Assembly: GCF_951230135.1 (NCBI RefSeq)
Contig: NZ_CATNVC010000015.1
Coordinates: 1 to 47,025 of the forward strand
Reading direction: 5' to 3'
From: Butyricicoccus sp. Marseille-Q5471
GTDB lineage: Bacteria; Bacillota; Clostridia; Oscillospirales; Butyricicoccaceae
Length of the DNA stretch: 47,025 nt
Shown in pieces: positions 1-7,483 of this stretch; position 1 is the first letter of the stretch, and every line of letters starts with the position of its first letter. A program made the position numbers and the translations under genes. Below the pieces are notes generated by a model. That model was given only the letters and a program-made list of their open reading frames with translations, was not told where the DNA came from and made no database searches.

Positions 1-115
1 CGGCTGGCTTCATTTTACCAACTCCTCGGAGGTTGTGCAGTCTTGGCGAAAAACTGTGCACTTTATGTGTCGAAAAACTGTGCAGTTCTATTGGCTGAAA
101 AGTGTGTACTTTATC
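1..115 (-). mobile_element. End of an IS21-like insertion sequence (left copy)
   Basis: These 115 bases are the exact reverse complement of 46899-47013. Reading from the tip (115) towards 1, three related subterminal motifs of about 20 bp follow each other, each with a GTGCAC/CTGCAC/GTACAC core followed by an AGTTTTTCG-like tail. Then come a GAGGAG ribosome binding site and an ATG (complement of 11-13) that opens a minus-strand reading frame leaving the window. Tandem subterminal repeats before the first transposase gene are typical of IS21-family ends. The family call is by architecture only, because the transposase lies outside. The element body is to the left, and the tip abuts interrupted prophage DNA at 116. 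Confidence 0.6.
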
Positions 116-116
116 T

Positions 117-254
117 TACCATTTACATCTGGGCGCATTCATGGATTTGTTAGACTATGGTGAAGAAAAGTTTAACTCAAAGCGTCGAGCATTAATCAAT
201 GATTACTGGGAGTTGCGTAATGGCACAGCAGTGCGAGAAGTGCAAGTGTCGTAA
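117..254 (+). pseudogene. 3' end of a gene cut by the IS insertion (possibly phage replication gene)
   Basis: A reading frame enters from the IS tip without an own start and stops at 252-254. It encodes a charged C-terminal piece including LLDYGEEKF and NDYWELRNGTA, and overlaps the next small gene by about 35 bases in another frame. In filamentous phages the gene upstream of the small proteins is usually the replication initiator. The position, the translational-coupling-like overlap and the abrupt border at the IS suggest this is the tail of that gene. No catalytic motif survives in the window, so the identity is inference only. Confidence 0.35.
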
Positions 255-405
255 TTGCATAAAGTTGTGCTGTAAAAAGTATGCAATTGCGTATGGTTGC
301 TATCGCTGTGTGAATTGTTTGATAGCTGATTCTCTGATTCTTGAAAAGCTTGAAAAACTAGAGCAGCGTGTTGATCAACCTAAGCGAAATCGGAAGCGTA
401 ATTAG
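220..405 (+). CDS. Small Cys-rich, basic protein of the inovirus-like remnant
   Basis: A 61-aa protein starting MAQQCEKCKCRNC. The ATG at 220 is preferred over one at 199 because GGGAG lies 7 nt upstream of 220. Ten cysteines in the first 36 residues, in CxxCxCxxC and CxxC patterns, suggest one or two zinc knuckles. The second half is a short helical leucine-rich segment followed by a basic tail (PKRNRKRN). In filamentous phage genomes this slot (between the replication gene and the coat genes) holds a small ssDNA-binding or regulatory protein, and a nucleic-acid-binding role fits the basic tail, but no family was recognised. It may still be expressed, since nothing in it is broken. Confidence 0.55.
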   Translation: MAQQCEKCKCRNCIKLCCKKYAIAYGCYRCVNCLIADSLILEKLEKLEQRVDQPKRNRKRN

Positions 406-464
406 ACAAAACTATGAGGGGGATGGATAAATGCTGTTTGGACTAGATAAATAGGGATTATACT

Positions 465-480
465 AATTATACAAAATAAA
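465..480. repeat. 16-bp direct repeat, left copy (candidate prophage junction)
   Basis: AATTATACAAAATAAA occurs here and again at 3100-3115 in the same orientation, bracketing the phage coat/pIII/Zot genes. The TTATACAAAAT part (467-477) resembles the XerD-arm half of Firmicutes dif sites, which many filamentous phages use for integration. The other half of a dif site is not convincing at either copy. It could equally be a remnant of a tandem prophage junction. Confidence 0.4.
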
Positions 481-513
481 TCAGCGTTTTGTGTTTGACT
501 CGCGATTGCATAG

Positions 514-543
514 AAAAAGACTAGGGTTGACCTAGTCTTTTTT
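514..543 (+). terminator. Rho-independent terminator
   Basis: A 12-bp arm AAAAAGACTAGG, a 5-nt loop and CCTAGTCTTTTTT. The T-rich 3' side is stronger for plus-strand transcripts coming from the small Cys-rich gene. On the minus strand the stem also overlaps the stop codon of the repressor fragment (532-534). Confidence 0.8.
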
Positions 544-672
544 ATTTTGCGATTTTTCTTCTTTTACTATTGTGACACCGTAAAGCCAATTCATGTTTAC
601 ATTGTAGAATTGCGAAAGTTTACCAAGAGTTTCCACATCTGGTTCAGTTCTTCCTATTTCGTATCCTGCAAA
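532..672 (-). pseudogene. C-terminal fragment of a Cro/CI-type (XRE) repressor
   Basis: The last roughly 45 residues read YEIGRTEPDVETLGKLSQFYNV and then NMNWLYG. This is the conserved end of an HTH_3/XRE domain: the YExGRxxPD turn followed by the helix ending in the xxxLYG box. Helix 1 and the recognition helix are missing. Upstream of about 672 the sequence becomes the 5' part of the oppositely oriented coat gene. Such repressors commonly sit divergently from the phage structural operon, so this is probably the phage repressor with its 5' half deleted. It should be non-functional for DNA binding. Confidence 0.65.
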
Positions 673-925
673 GGGCAAGTATGCGAAGGCTTGTCTGGCG
701 GGTAGTATGGCGATGTGTTCGCTGATGTGTGCGGCGGGTGCTGCCGAGACTGAGGGTGCAACGACGGTGTCGGGTATTATCACTACTGAGGTCGCAAGTC
801 TTAAGGCAGAGGTCCTGGTTGTTATCGCTGCTAGTCTTGTGTTCTTCGGTGCGAAGCTGCTCTGGAGCAAGTTCAAGGGTATGGCAAGATATGGGGCGGG
901 GCATCCCCGCCCTGCTCCCTTTTAA
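671..925 (+). pseudogene. Major coat protein (pVIII-like), signal peptide start missing
   Basis: The open frame from 671 reads KGKYAKACLAGSMAMCSLMC, then AAGAAETEG. That is a basic n-region, hydrophobic core and AxA-type cleavage region of a signal peptide. It is followed by a short mature protein with one membrane span (VLVVIAASLVFFGAKLL) and a basic end (WSKFKGMARYG), the classic layout of filamentous phage major coat proteins. No ATG, GTG or TTG lies in frame upstream before a stop at 605-607. The only in-frame starts are internal (707, 713) and would remove the basic n-region. The 5' end was therefore lost at the same point where the divergent repressor gene is cut. Confidence 0.6.
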
Positions 926-950
926 GGGGGTTGTTTTATGAACAAGTACA

Positions 951-2399
951 ATGAAGCCAGCAAAACGCATTCTGTGTGTTCTGTTGGCTTTTCTCATGGT
1001 CTTTACGGCTTGCTTCATGCCGATGGCAAAGGCGGCTGTTGTCGAGACTATTATAGCAAAGTATGGCGTGGAAATCTTGGCTACTATTCTTATCGGTAGT
1101 GGTATAGGTTTTGCATCTAGTGATAATGCACGGTCGGCAGCGGCAGGGTGCTATGAATGGATATCAACGAATGCGCCGGCTGCCTTTCAAGAATTAACGA
1201 AGTGGGCGGGTGTTATCACTGGCAATCCTGCAACGTTGTTGTCGACTAGTGTCGGTGTTAAGTTTTCGGAATCTTTTTGGGGTTCGATAGAAGGGGCGTT
1301 TTCTTCAATTGTTGATTCTGCCGGAAATATTGTAATGGGTAACGGTCAGGTTCTTAATAAGGCTGATGCAATTACGGCTGTTTTTTGCCCTGGTGCATTT
1401 ACAACGTCTAGGGGTGATGTTTATACATTTTCGCGGTCGGATGTGCTGATTAATCAATATGGGTATATGTACATGACCATTTCTGCGTACAAGAATGGTG
1501 ATTTTTTGCAAACATATAATAGTGTTACGCAGACTGCTATTGATAATCAATATAATCCGGTTGATTATGCTACGTGTAGTTTCTATCCATTTTATCGCCA
1601 TGACGCTAATAATGCATGGCTGTTGTTTGGTTATAGCATATATGCGGACAAGGCTGATGGATTTTTGGGTATTTCTGGTTCTACATCGACTAATAACATG
1701 GCAATACCTTTGCAAGCTGAAGATTGGCCTTTGATGCTTGGGGATGCTGTTGCAATACCGCATACAGGTGATTTGCTCTATCCGTCTGACCATTCACTTG
1801 TTAAAATGCCTGATATCCCTGATGTGCAGCTAGATGCAGATGGTAAGGAAACTATTGTTTATCCTGATATGGCGTTAGATCAGGCAGCGCACCTTGCAGA
1901 TATCCCGAAGGCCGATGTAGCAACAGGTGAATTAGTGGACGTTCCTACGGATTCTTTGGTCGATGTTACGACAGGCGAATTAGTCCAAACAGGGGAAGGG
2001 GAAGGCACTGGTGAGGGTACTGACACTGGACTTTGGGACTGGCTGAAAAGCTTGCTTAAAAGCATTCTGGATGCTATTAAATCAATTCTGGCGGCGATTG
2101 TTGGTTTCTTTGGTACTCCTGCTGATTTTCGCTTGGACTTTGACGGTTTTAAGAATATGCGGCTTCCTACGCGCTTCCCATTCTGTATACCGTTTGATTT
2201 CGTCAATGCAATACGTGTTTTCACAAGGAACGCGCAGGATTTTCAATTCCGCATTGATTTGGAAACGTCGTACTTTCAGATTCATCACGTGGTAGATTTA
2301 ACGCCCTTCATCCTGCCGATTGCGTTCTTCCGGTATACGGCGTGTATCTGGTTTGGCCTTGTTTTAATTAATAAAACGCGAGATTTGATTAAGTGGTAA
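951..2399 (+). CDS. pIII-like minor coat/adsorption protein of inovirus-like remnant
   Basis: 482 aa. A signal peptide (KRILCVLLAFLMVFTACF, cleavage near AKA) is followed by a large extracytoplasmic region. This includes a Thr/Gly/Glu-rich linker (TGEGEGTGEGTDTG, near residue 350), an amphipathic helix-rich segment and one C-terminal membrane span (FILPIAFFRYTACIWFGLVL) with a basic tail, as in pIII-type adhesins. Position between the coat gene and the pVI/Zot genes agrees. The ATG at 951 has no close ribosome binding site. An ATG at 938 follows AAGGGGG well but reads out of frame unless one A of the AAAA run at 962-965 is removed, so a frameshift in the signal peptide is likely. The sequence does not match a family I can name beyond architecture. 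Confidence 0.55.
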   Translation: MKPAKRILCVLLAFLMVFTACFMPMAKAAVVETIIAKYGVEILATILIGSGIGFASSDNARSAAAGCYEWISTNAPAAFQELTKWAGVITGNPATLLSTSVGVKFSESFWGSIEGAFSSIVDSAGNIVMGNGQVLNKADAITAVFCPGAFTTSRGDVYTFSRSDVLINQYGYMYMTISAYKNGDFLQTYNSVTQTAIDNQYNPVDYATCSFYPFYRHDANNAWLLFGYSIYADKADGFLGISGSTSTNNMAIPLQAEDWPLMLGDAVAIPHTGDLLYPSDHSLVKMPDIPDVQLDADGKETIVYPDMALDQAAHLADIPKADVATGELVDVPTDSLVDVTTGELVQTGEGEGTGEGTDTGLWDWLKSLLKSILDAIKSILAAIVGFFGTPADFRLDFDGFKNMRLPTRFPFCIPFDFVNAIRVFTRNAQDFQFRIDLETSYFQIHHVVDLTPFILPIAFFRYTACIWFGLVLINKTRDLIKW

Positions 2400-2411
2400 G
2401 GGGGCGGTGTA

Positions 2412-2664
2412 ATGTTTCGAAGTTTGCAAAGTTTTGTCAGCTTTTTATTGACGCGATTGTTGCCGTTGGCAATATAATTTCATACTTGTTCCCGGCTTCG
2501 CCTTTTACATTTGCGGCTAATTCGCATTTAATGAACTTATTTCAAGGATTAATTACTTTATCCCGGTTTATGAGTTTGTCGCTATGGCCGAGCTCTGGCT
2601 TGTGGCTATTGGCCTGTATTATGTCATATCTATTCCGGCGCGATGGGCGAAGCAGATAGAGTAA
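2412..2664 (+). pseudogene. pVI-like small membrane protein, broken by two frameshifts
   Basis: The well-placed start is ATG 2412 (GGGGG upstream), which reads MFRSLQSFVSFLL before running into a stop. The next frame (2393 frame) continues with IDAIVAVGNIISYLFPASPF. The third frame then supplies NELISRINYFIPVYEFVAM and AELWLVAIGLYYVISIPARW, ending at TAA 2662-2664. Joined, they give a roughly 84-residue hydrophobic protein with the size and place of a pVI minor coat protein just before Zot. Both shifts are -1, as expected from two single-base deletions. Confidence 0.5.
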
Positions 2665-2729
2665 CACAAATGGTCATGGCAGCCAGCGCGGAGCTTAAGG
2701 TGAATTGTGTTACAAATCGAGGTATTAAA

Positions 2730-3131
2730 TTGATTTACTTGTACAGCGGTACACCGGGTAGCGGCAAGAGCTATCATGCTGTTCTTGATATCCGCAATAA
2801 GTTACGCCGCAAGAATCGTAATCGTGTGATTGCTAATTTCCCGATATCGCGCCATTATGATAATTTCGAGTATTGGGATAATAGTGATATCTGTATAGCA
2901 CATTTGTTTGCTTATGCACGTGAGCATCAATTGGTTGAAAACTTTAATAGCCGTTTTATTGGTAGTGCATTGAGCGAGCCGAACAAAACGGCGTGTTTTG
3001 TATCTTTACCGTGGCGGCAGGTGGTGTGTCGGCGGTGGAGTGGCCGCCAGGTCGCGGCGAAGGCAAGGCCTGTCAGGGCACGAAATAGCCGACATAGGAA
3101 ATTATACAAAATAAAGATTTTGTATAATTGA
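2730..3131 (+). pseudogene. Truncated Zot-like (pI) assembly ATPase
   Basis: Starts at TTG 2730 with GAGG 7 nt upstream, giving (M)IYLYSGTPGSGKSYHAVLD. The Walker A loop GTPGSGKS at the extreme N-terminus, followed by a basic stretch and VIANFPI, is characteristic of the zonular occludens toxin/pI family that drives filamentous phage assembly at the inner membrane. Full proteins are about 300-400 aa and contain a Walker B motif and a transmembrane span. Here similarity fades near residue 70 (around 2940), and the frame runs through unrelated Arg/Ala-rich sequence into the palindrome at 3100-3129. The product cannot be functional. Confidence 0.7.
3100..3129. repeat. Perfect palindrome containing the right copy of the direct repeat
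   Basis: AATTATACAAAAT, spacer AAAG, ATTTTGTATAATT: 13-bp perfect arms. The left arm plus spacer start repeats the 16 bp at 465-480. It marks the right border of the phage remnant, 70 bp before the rluA-family gene. It may be an attachment or XerCD-type site, or a weak bidirectional terminator. Confidence 0.5.
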
Positions 3132-3198
3132 GGGAGTATTTTCAATTAACCCCACTTGCGTAAATAGCATTTCGTTCAAGTGGTATGTGATTACTTCT

Positions 3199-4119
3199 TT
3201 ACTGCATGCGTTCCAATTTCGCTAAAATATCTATAAAGTACTGCGGCAACGGCGCTGAAAACTCTAACAGTTCGCCGGTCGATGGATGAACCAGTGTCAA
3301 CCGAGCAGCATGTAGGCACTGGCCGCCCATATCGCTAAATCGATCCTTTTTCAACCCATAAAGCGGATCTCCAATAATGGGATGCCCAACAGATGCCATA
3401 TGCACGCGAATCTGATGCGTCCGGCCTGTTTCCAAGCGAAATGCCATGTGCGTATACCCATGATAGCGCTTCAGGACGGTATAGTGAGTAATCGCTTCAC
3501 GACCTCCCTGTACGATGGCCATCCGTTTCCGATCTGTTTTATGCCGTGCAATGGGTTTATCAATGATACCGCTATCATCTCGCGGAGCTCCGATAACAAC
3601 GGCCTCGTATCCGCGGTATGCTGTGTGCCTCGCAATCTGTGCCGCCAGACTCTGATGTGCCTTATCATTTTTCGCAACAACTAACAAGCCACTGGTATCC
3701 TTATCAATGCGGTGAACAATTCCAGGGCGATGTTCTCCGTTAATGCCGGAAAGACGCTCTCCGCAATGGTACATTAAAGCGTTTACCAATGTACCGCTCC
3801 AATTTCCAACCGCCGGATGTACAACCATGCCGCGCGGTTTGTTTACTACAATGATATCATCATCCTCAAAGATAATGTCTATCGTGATATTCTCTGGAAT
3901 CAAATCGACTTCACGCAGTTCAGGCATTCGAACGCACAATATCTCTCCACCGGTCAGCTTGTAGTTCTTTTTGAGTGGTTGACCAGCAAGTGTTACCGCA
4001 CCTTCAACTAGTAGATTTTGTGCTGCTGATCGCGTAATCGTATCTAACCGTTCACTCAGGTAGCTATCAATGCGTTTCCCTGCATCAGACGAGTTGGTCT
4101 CAAGGTAATGCTCATTCAT
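3199..4119 (-). CDS. RluA/RluD-family 23S rRNA pseudouridine synthase
   Basis: 306 aa. An N-terminal S4 RNA-binding domain (about residues 15-75, RIDSYLSERLDTITRSAAQ) is followed by a pseudouridine synthase domain. The catalytic block is RPGIVHRIDKDTSGLLVVAK, with the nucleophilic Asp in HRIDKDTSG. It isomerises uridines in rRNA, and RluD-type enzymes act on helix 69 of 23S rRNA. The start overlaps the end of lspA by 8 bp. This lspA-rluA-family pairing is very common in Gram-positive bacteria (ylyB in Bacillus). The exact target uridine cannot be told from sequence, so no specific symbol is given. Confidence 0.92.
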   Translation of the reverse strand: MNEHYLETNSSDAGKRIDSYLSERLDTITRSAAQNLLVEGAVTLAGQPLKKNYKLTGGEILCVRMPELREVDLIPENITIDIIFEDDDIIVVNKPRGMVVHPAVGNWSGTLVNALMYHCGERLSGINGEHRPGIVHRIDKDTSGLLVVAKNDKAHQSLAAQIARHTAYRGYEAVVIGAPRDDSGIIDKPIARHKTDRKRMAIVQGGREAITHYTVLKRYHGYTHMAFRLETGRTHQIRVHMASVGHPIIGDPLYGLKKDRFSDMGGQCLHAARLTLVHPSTGELLEFSAPLPQYFIDILAKLERMQ

Positions 4120-4591
4120 TCTTTTCAGCGCCCTCCGTTAAAGCATCTGTCTCCTTGTGCTGAAACATAATATAAATAAAAAACAAAACTGCACCTGTGC
4201 AAATAAAGATATCCGCAACATTGAATACCGGAAAATGAATCAGACGAAAATCAAAAAGGTCTACAACAAACCCGCGAGCAATACGGTCAATCACATTACC
4301 CACTGCACCGGCTGTAATCAAATATAGCGACCACTTACCTGTTTTCGTTTGAATAACACCTTTTTTTAAAGCAATTGCAGCAGCACTGACAACCAACACA
4401 GCCAATATAACAAATAGCCAGCGCCGATTCATCAATAAGCTAAACGCCGCGCCACGGTTTTCAACATAGGTTAAATGAAAGATGTTTTCCACAATCGGGA
4501 TTGTGGTCAAGGGCTGCAGCACAGTAAAAGCCCAATACTTTACAAGCTGATCAAACGCAATCAAGGCCAAAATAAGAAGAAAAATCGGCAT
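4112..4591 (-). CDS. lspA: Lipoprotein signal peptidase (signal peptidase II)
   Basis: 159 aa with four hydrophobic membrane spans. It cleaves signal peptides of diacylglyceryl-modified prolipoproteins at the cytoplasmic membrane. Conserved boxes are present: AFDQLVKYW (first span), the VENRGAAFS loop, and the two catalytic aspartates in AVGNVIDRIARGFVVDLFDF. The length is normal for the family. It lies downstream of a terminator that separates it from ileS, and its 3' end overlaps the pseudouridine synthase gene. The lipoprotein at 33850-34896 is one local substrate candidate. Confidence 0.95.
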   Translation of the reverse strand: MPIFLLILALIAFDQLVKYWAFTVLQPLTTIPIVENIFHLTYVENRGAAFSLLMNRRWLFVILAVLVVSAAAIALKKGVIQTKTGKWSLYLITAGAVGNVIDRIARGFVVDLFDFRLIHFPVFNVADIFICTGAVLFFIYIMFQHKETDALTEGAEKNE

Positions 4592-4614
4592 TAAATCGTC
4601 CTGCTTTCTTATAT

Positions 4615-4648
4615 GAAAAAAGGGGAACAGACCGGGTCTGCCCCCCTT
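4615..4648 (-). terminator. Rho-independent terminator after ileS
   Basis: On the minus strand AAGGGG-GGCAGACC pairs with GGTCTG-TTCCCCTT and is followed by six T. It lies directly between the ileS stop (4661) and the lspA start, so lspA probably has its own promoter or depends on read-through. Confidence 0.75.
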
Positions 4649-4660
4649 CCCTCTTAAAAT

Positions 4661-7450
4661 TTATTCTACAACGGCGGCACAGCGAGCACAGAGTCCCCGA
4701 TGCTTGGCATCAAGGCCCACAGACTTAGCCTGTTTCCAACAGCGTAGGCACTTTTCGCCAGAAGCACGCTCAACATGAATTGTATGCGCGAACCCTTCCG
4801 TCGGGTAGCCTTCGCCCTGTCCCTTAATGACCTCAAACTCTGATACGATGCACAAATCTGCCAAGTTCTCATTGCAAGAAGCAAGGAAATCAGAAAGCTC
4901 TGTCTCGTCATACAGCTTAACCGCGGCTTCCAACGGCTTGCCAATAATCTTTTCAGTGCGCGCGGACTCGAGCGCCTTGTTGACTTGATCGCGTAACTGA
5001 ATCAAACGGCTCCACTTTGCGGCCTGCTCTTCAGTAAACGCCCAATCAACACGAGCAGACGGCATATCGTTGTATGCAACATTACGCACATCATCCTGAG
5101 CAATATGCGGCATTGCCTGCCAAATCTCATCTGCCGTAAAGCAAAGAATCGGCGAAAGCATGCGAACCAGTGCACTCAGAATCTGATACATAGCCGTTTG
5201 TGCCGAGCGACGGCTGAATCCAGCAGTCTCGTCGCAATACAGCCGATCCTTGATGACGTCCAGATAAAAATTGGACATATCAACGACACAGAAGTTATGA
5301 ATTGCATGGAATACCGTGTGGAATTCGTATCCATCATATCCAGCACGTACTTTGTACACCAAATCATTAAGCTTATTGAGTGCCCACTGATCCAGTTCCG
5401 GCATATTTGCATACAACACCTGATCGTTAGCGGGGTCAAAATCAAACAGATTGCCCAGAATATATCGAGCTGTATTACGAATCTTCAAATAATTCTGCGA
5501 CAAATGCTTGAGCATTTCCTTGGAAATGCGCATATCCTGCCGATAATCGGCAGATGCAACCCACAGACGCATCACATCCGCGCCATACTGATTGAGGATA
5601 TCCTCAGGTGCAATACCGTTTCCAAGCGATTTGGACATCTTCTGGCGCTCTTCATCAACAATCATACCATGGGTGATGACCGTCTTGTATGGCGCCTTAC
5701 CCTGTGTTGCGATAGAAGTCAGCATCGAGGACTGGAACCAACCACGATACTGATCATTACCTTCGAGATAAATGTCAACCGGTGTGGACTGGCCTTCCCT
5801 ATTTTCGATTACTGCACGCCAAGAGGAACCGGAATCAAACCAAACATCCATTGTGTCGGTTTCCTTCTCCAACTCGCCGCAGCCGCATTCGCACTTAATA
5901 TCAGCTGGCAGAATTTCAGCTGCGGACAACTCGAACCAAGCGTTAGAGCCCTTCTCGCGGAAAAGATCGGCTACGATTTGAATTGTCTGCTCGGTTACTA
6001 ACGGCTTGCCGCAATCCTTGCAGATGAAAATCGGAATCGGTACACCCCAAACACGCTGGCGCGAAATGCACCAATCGGAACGCTCACGAATCATTGAGGT
6101 CATGCGTTCCTCGCCCCATGCGGGCAGCCACTGAATATTTTCGCAGGCCTGAATCGCGTCATCCTTAAGCGCGTCAACAGAGCAGAACCACTGCTCCGTC
6201 GCACGGAAGATAATGGGATTTTTGCAGCGCCAGCAATGCGGATAGCTATGCTCGATTTCCTCAATTGCCAGCAGAGCGTTGCAGTCCTTCAAATCCTCCA
6301 GAATGACAGGCGTAGACTTTTCATAGTACATGCCGGCATACTTGCCTGCATCCTTGGTTGTCATGCCCTTGCCATCCACCGGAACAACAATCGGGATATC
6401 GTACTTTTGGCAGACGATGAAATCATCTGCACCAAAGCCGGGAGCTGTGTGCACACAGCCTGTGCCAGCATCCAGCGTAACGTGATCGCCGCAGATTACA
6501 ATGCTTTCTCGATCCATGATAGGATGCTTGGTGCGCGTCAGTTCCAAATCAGAACCCATTAGCGTGCCAATGACCTCCCAGGAATCGATTTTAGAGGCTT
6601 GCATCACAGCGGAAACCAATTCCTTGGCCAATACATAGATTTCACCGCTTGGAATCTTAACAAAATCGTATTCGAACGAAGGATTGACCGAAATGGCCAG
6701 ATTGCCCGGCAAAGTCCAAGTGGTTGTAGTCCAAATCACGAAATAAACGTGATCAAGAGAGCCGGTTATGGCAGAAATCTTGCCGTCCTTGTCGTTTGTC
6801 ACGTGGAACTTCACATAAATGGAGGAGCATTTTTCATCCTGGTACTCAATTTCTGCTTCCGCAAGCGCGGTTTCATCATGCGGGCACCAGTAAACGGGCT
6901 TTAACCCCTTATAAATATAACCCTTCTTGGCCATTTCGCCAAAAATCTCAATCTGGCTGGCCTCATAGTCATGCGTCAGCGTCAGATAGGGACGATCCCA
7001 CTCGCCAATGACGCCCAAGCGCTTGAACTGCTCACGTTGCGTGTTGACATGCTTATAGGCAAATTCCTCACACTTAGAGCGGAATTCAGCCGTAGTGACC
7101 TTGTCACGATCCATGCCGTACGCTTTGATGGCCTGGCGCTCAATCGGCAAACCATGCGTGTCCCAACCGGGAATATAGGGAGCCTGAAAGCCAGCCATAT
7201 TCTTATAGCGCACAATGAAATCCTTCAGGATCTTATTGAGCGCATGACCCATGTGCAGATTGCCGTTCGCATACGGCGGGCCATCATGCAGAACGAAAAG
7301 CGGCTTGCCCTCGTTCTTCTCCATGAGCGTTTGATAGAGATTGTCATTTTCCCAGCCCTCAAGAAACCCGGGTTCACGCGTGGGAAGCCCCGCACGCATC
7401 GGGAACTCAGTCTTGGGCAAATTGATTGTGCTGTTGTAATCCTGCGACAT
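4661..7450 (-). CDS. ileS: Isoleucyl-tRNA synthetase
   Basis: 929 aa, the normal length of bacterial type enzymes. It charges tRNA-Ile in the cytoplasm. The class I signatures are visible: the HIGH-type box HMGH within PPYANGNLHMGHALNK near residue 60, and KMSKS (DEERQKMSKSLGNG near residue 600). An editing (CP1) domain lies between, with WTTTTWTLPGN and HTAPGFGADD. The C-terminal zinc ribbon has CLRCW and CARC cysteine pairs. Only 33 bp separate it from divIVA, and no T-box leader is present in that gap, so any tRNA-sensing control would have to act from further upstream. Confidence 0.97.
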   Translation of the reverse strand: MSQDYNSTINLPKTEFPMRAGLPTREPGFLEGWENDNLYQTLMEKNEGKPLFVLHDGPPYANGNLHMGHALNKILKDFIVRYKNMAGFQAPYIPGWDTHGLPIERQAIKAYGMDRDKVTTAEFRSKCEEFAYKHVNTQREQFKRLGVIGEWDRPYLTLTHDYEASQIEIFGEMAKKGYIYKGLKPVYWCPHDETALAEAEIEYQDEKCSSIYVKFHVTNDKDGKISAITGSLDHVYFVIWTTTTWTLPGNLAISVNPSFEYDFVKIPSGEIYVLAKELVSAVMQASKIDSWEVIGTLMGSDLELTRTKHPIMDRESIVICGDHVTLDAGTGCVHTAPGFGADDFIVCQKYDIPIVVPVDGKGMTTKDAGKYAGMYYEKSTPVILEDLKDCNALLAIEEIEHSYPHCWRCKNPIIFRATEQWFCSVDALKDDAIQACENIQWLPAWGEERMTSMIRERSDWCISRQRVWGVPIPIFICKDCGKPLVTEQTIQIVADLFREKGSNAWFELSAAEILPADIKCECGCGELEKETDTMDVWFDSGSSWRAVIENREGQSTPVDIYLEGNDQYRGWFQSSMLTSIATQGKAPYKTVITHGMIVDEERQKMSKSLGNGIAPEDILNQYGADVMRLWVASADYRQDMRISKEMLKHLSQNYLKIRNTARYILGNLFDFDPANDQVLYANMPELDQWALNKLNDLVYKVRAGYDGYEFHTVFHAIHNFCVVDMSNFYLDVIKDRLYCDETAGFSRRSAQTAMYQILSALVRMLSPILCFTADEIWQAMPHIAQDDVRNVAYNDMPSARVDWAFTEEQAAKWSRLIQLRDQVNKALESARTEKIIGKPLEAAVKLYDETELSDFLASCNENLADLCIVSEFEVIKGQGEGYPTEGFAHTIHVERASGEKCLRCWKQAKSVGLDAKHRGLCARCAAVVE

Positions 7451-7483
7451 ACCGTCGTGTCCGTCCTTTCGTTGGTGGCTTAC

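Noticed and set aside
644-1018. 124-aa minus-strand frame opposite the coat gene
   Set aside because: Arg/Thr/His-rich shadow frame with no ribosome binding site. The plus-strand coat frame has clear signal-peptide and membrane-span logic.
3152-3183. CCACTTG/CAAGTGG inverted repeat after the rluA-family gene
   Set aside because: The 7-bp stem with an 18-nt loop lacks a T run. It may be chance and is too weak to call a terminator.
5105-6001. 298-aa plus-strand frame opposite ileS
   Set aside because: Antisense shadow of a highly conserved synthetase gene; no ribosome binding site or family pattern.
7451-7483. Possible T-box leader before ileS
   Set aside because: Only 33 bp separate divIVA and ileS, and neither the T-box sequence nor a leader terminator is present.
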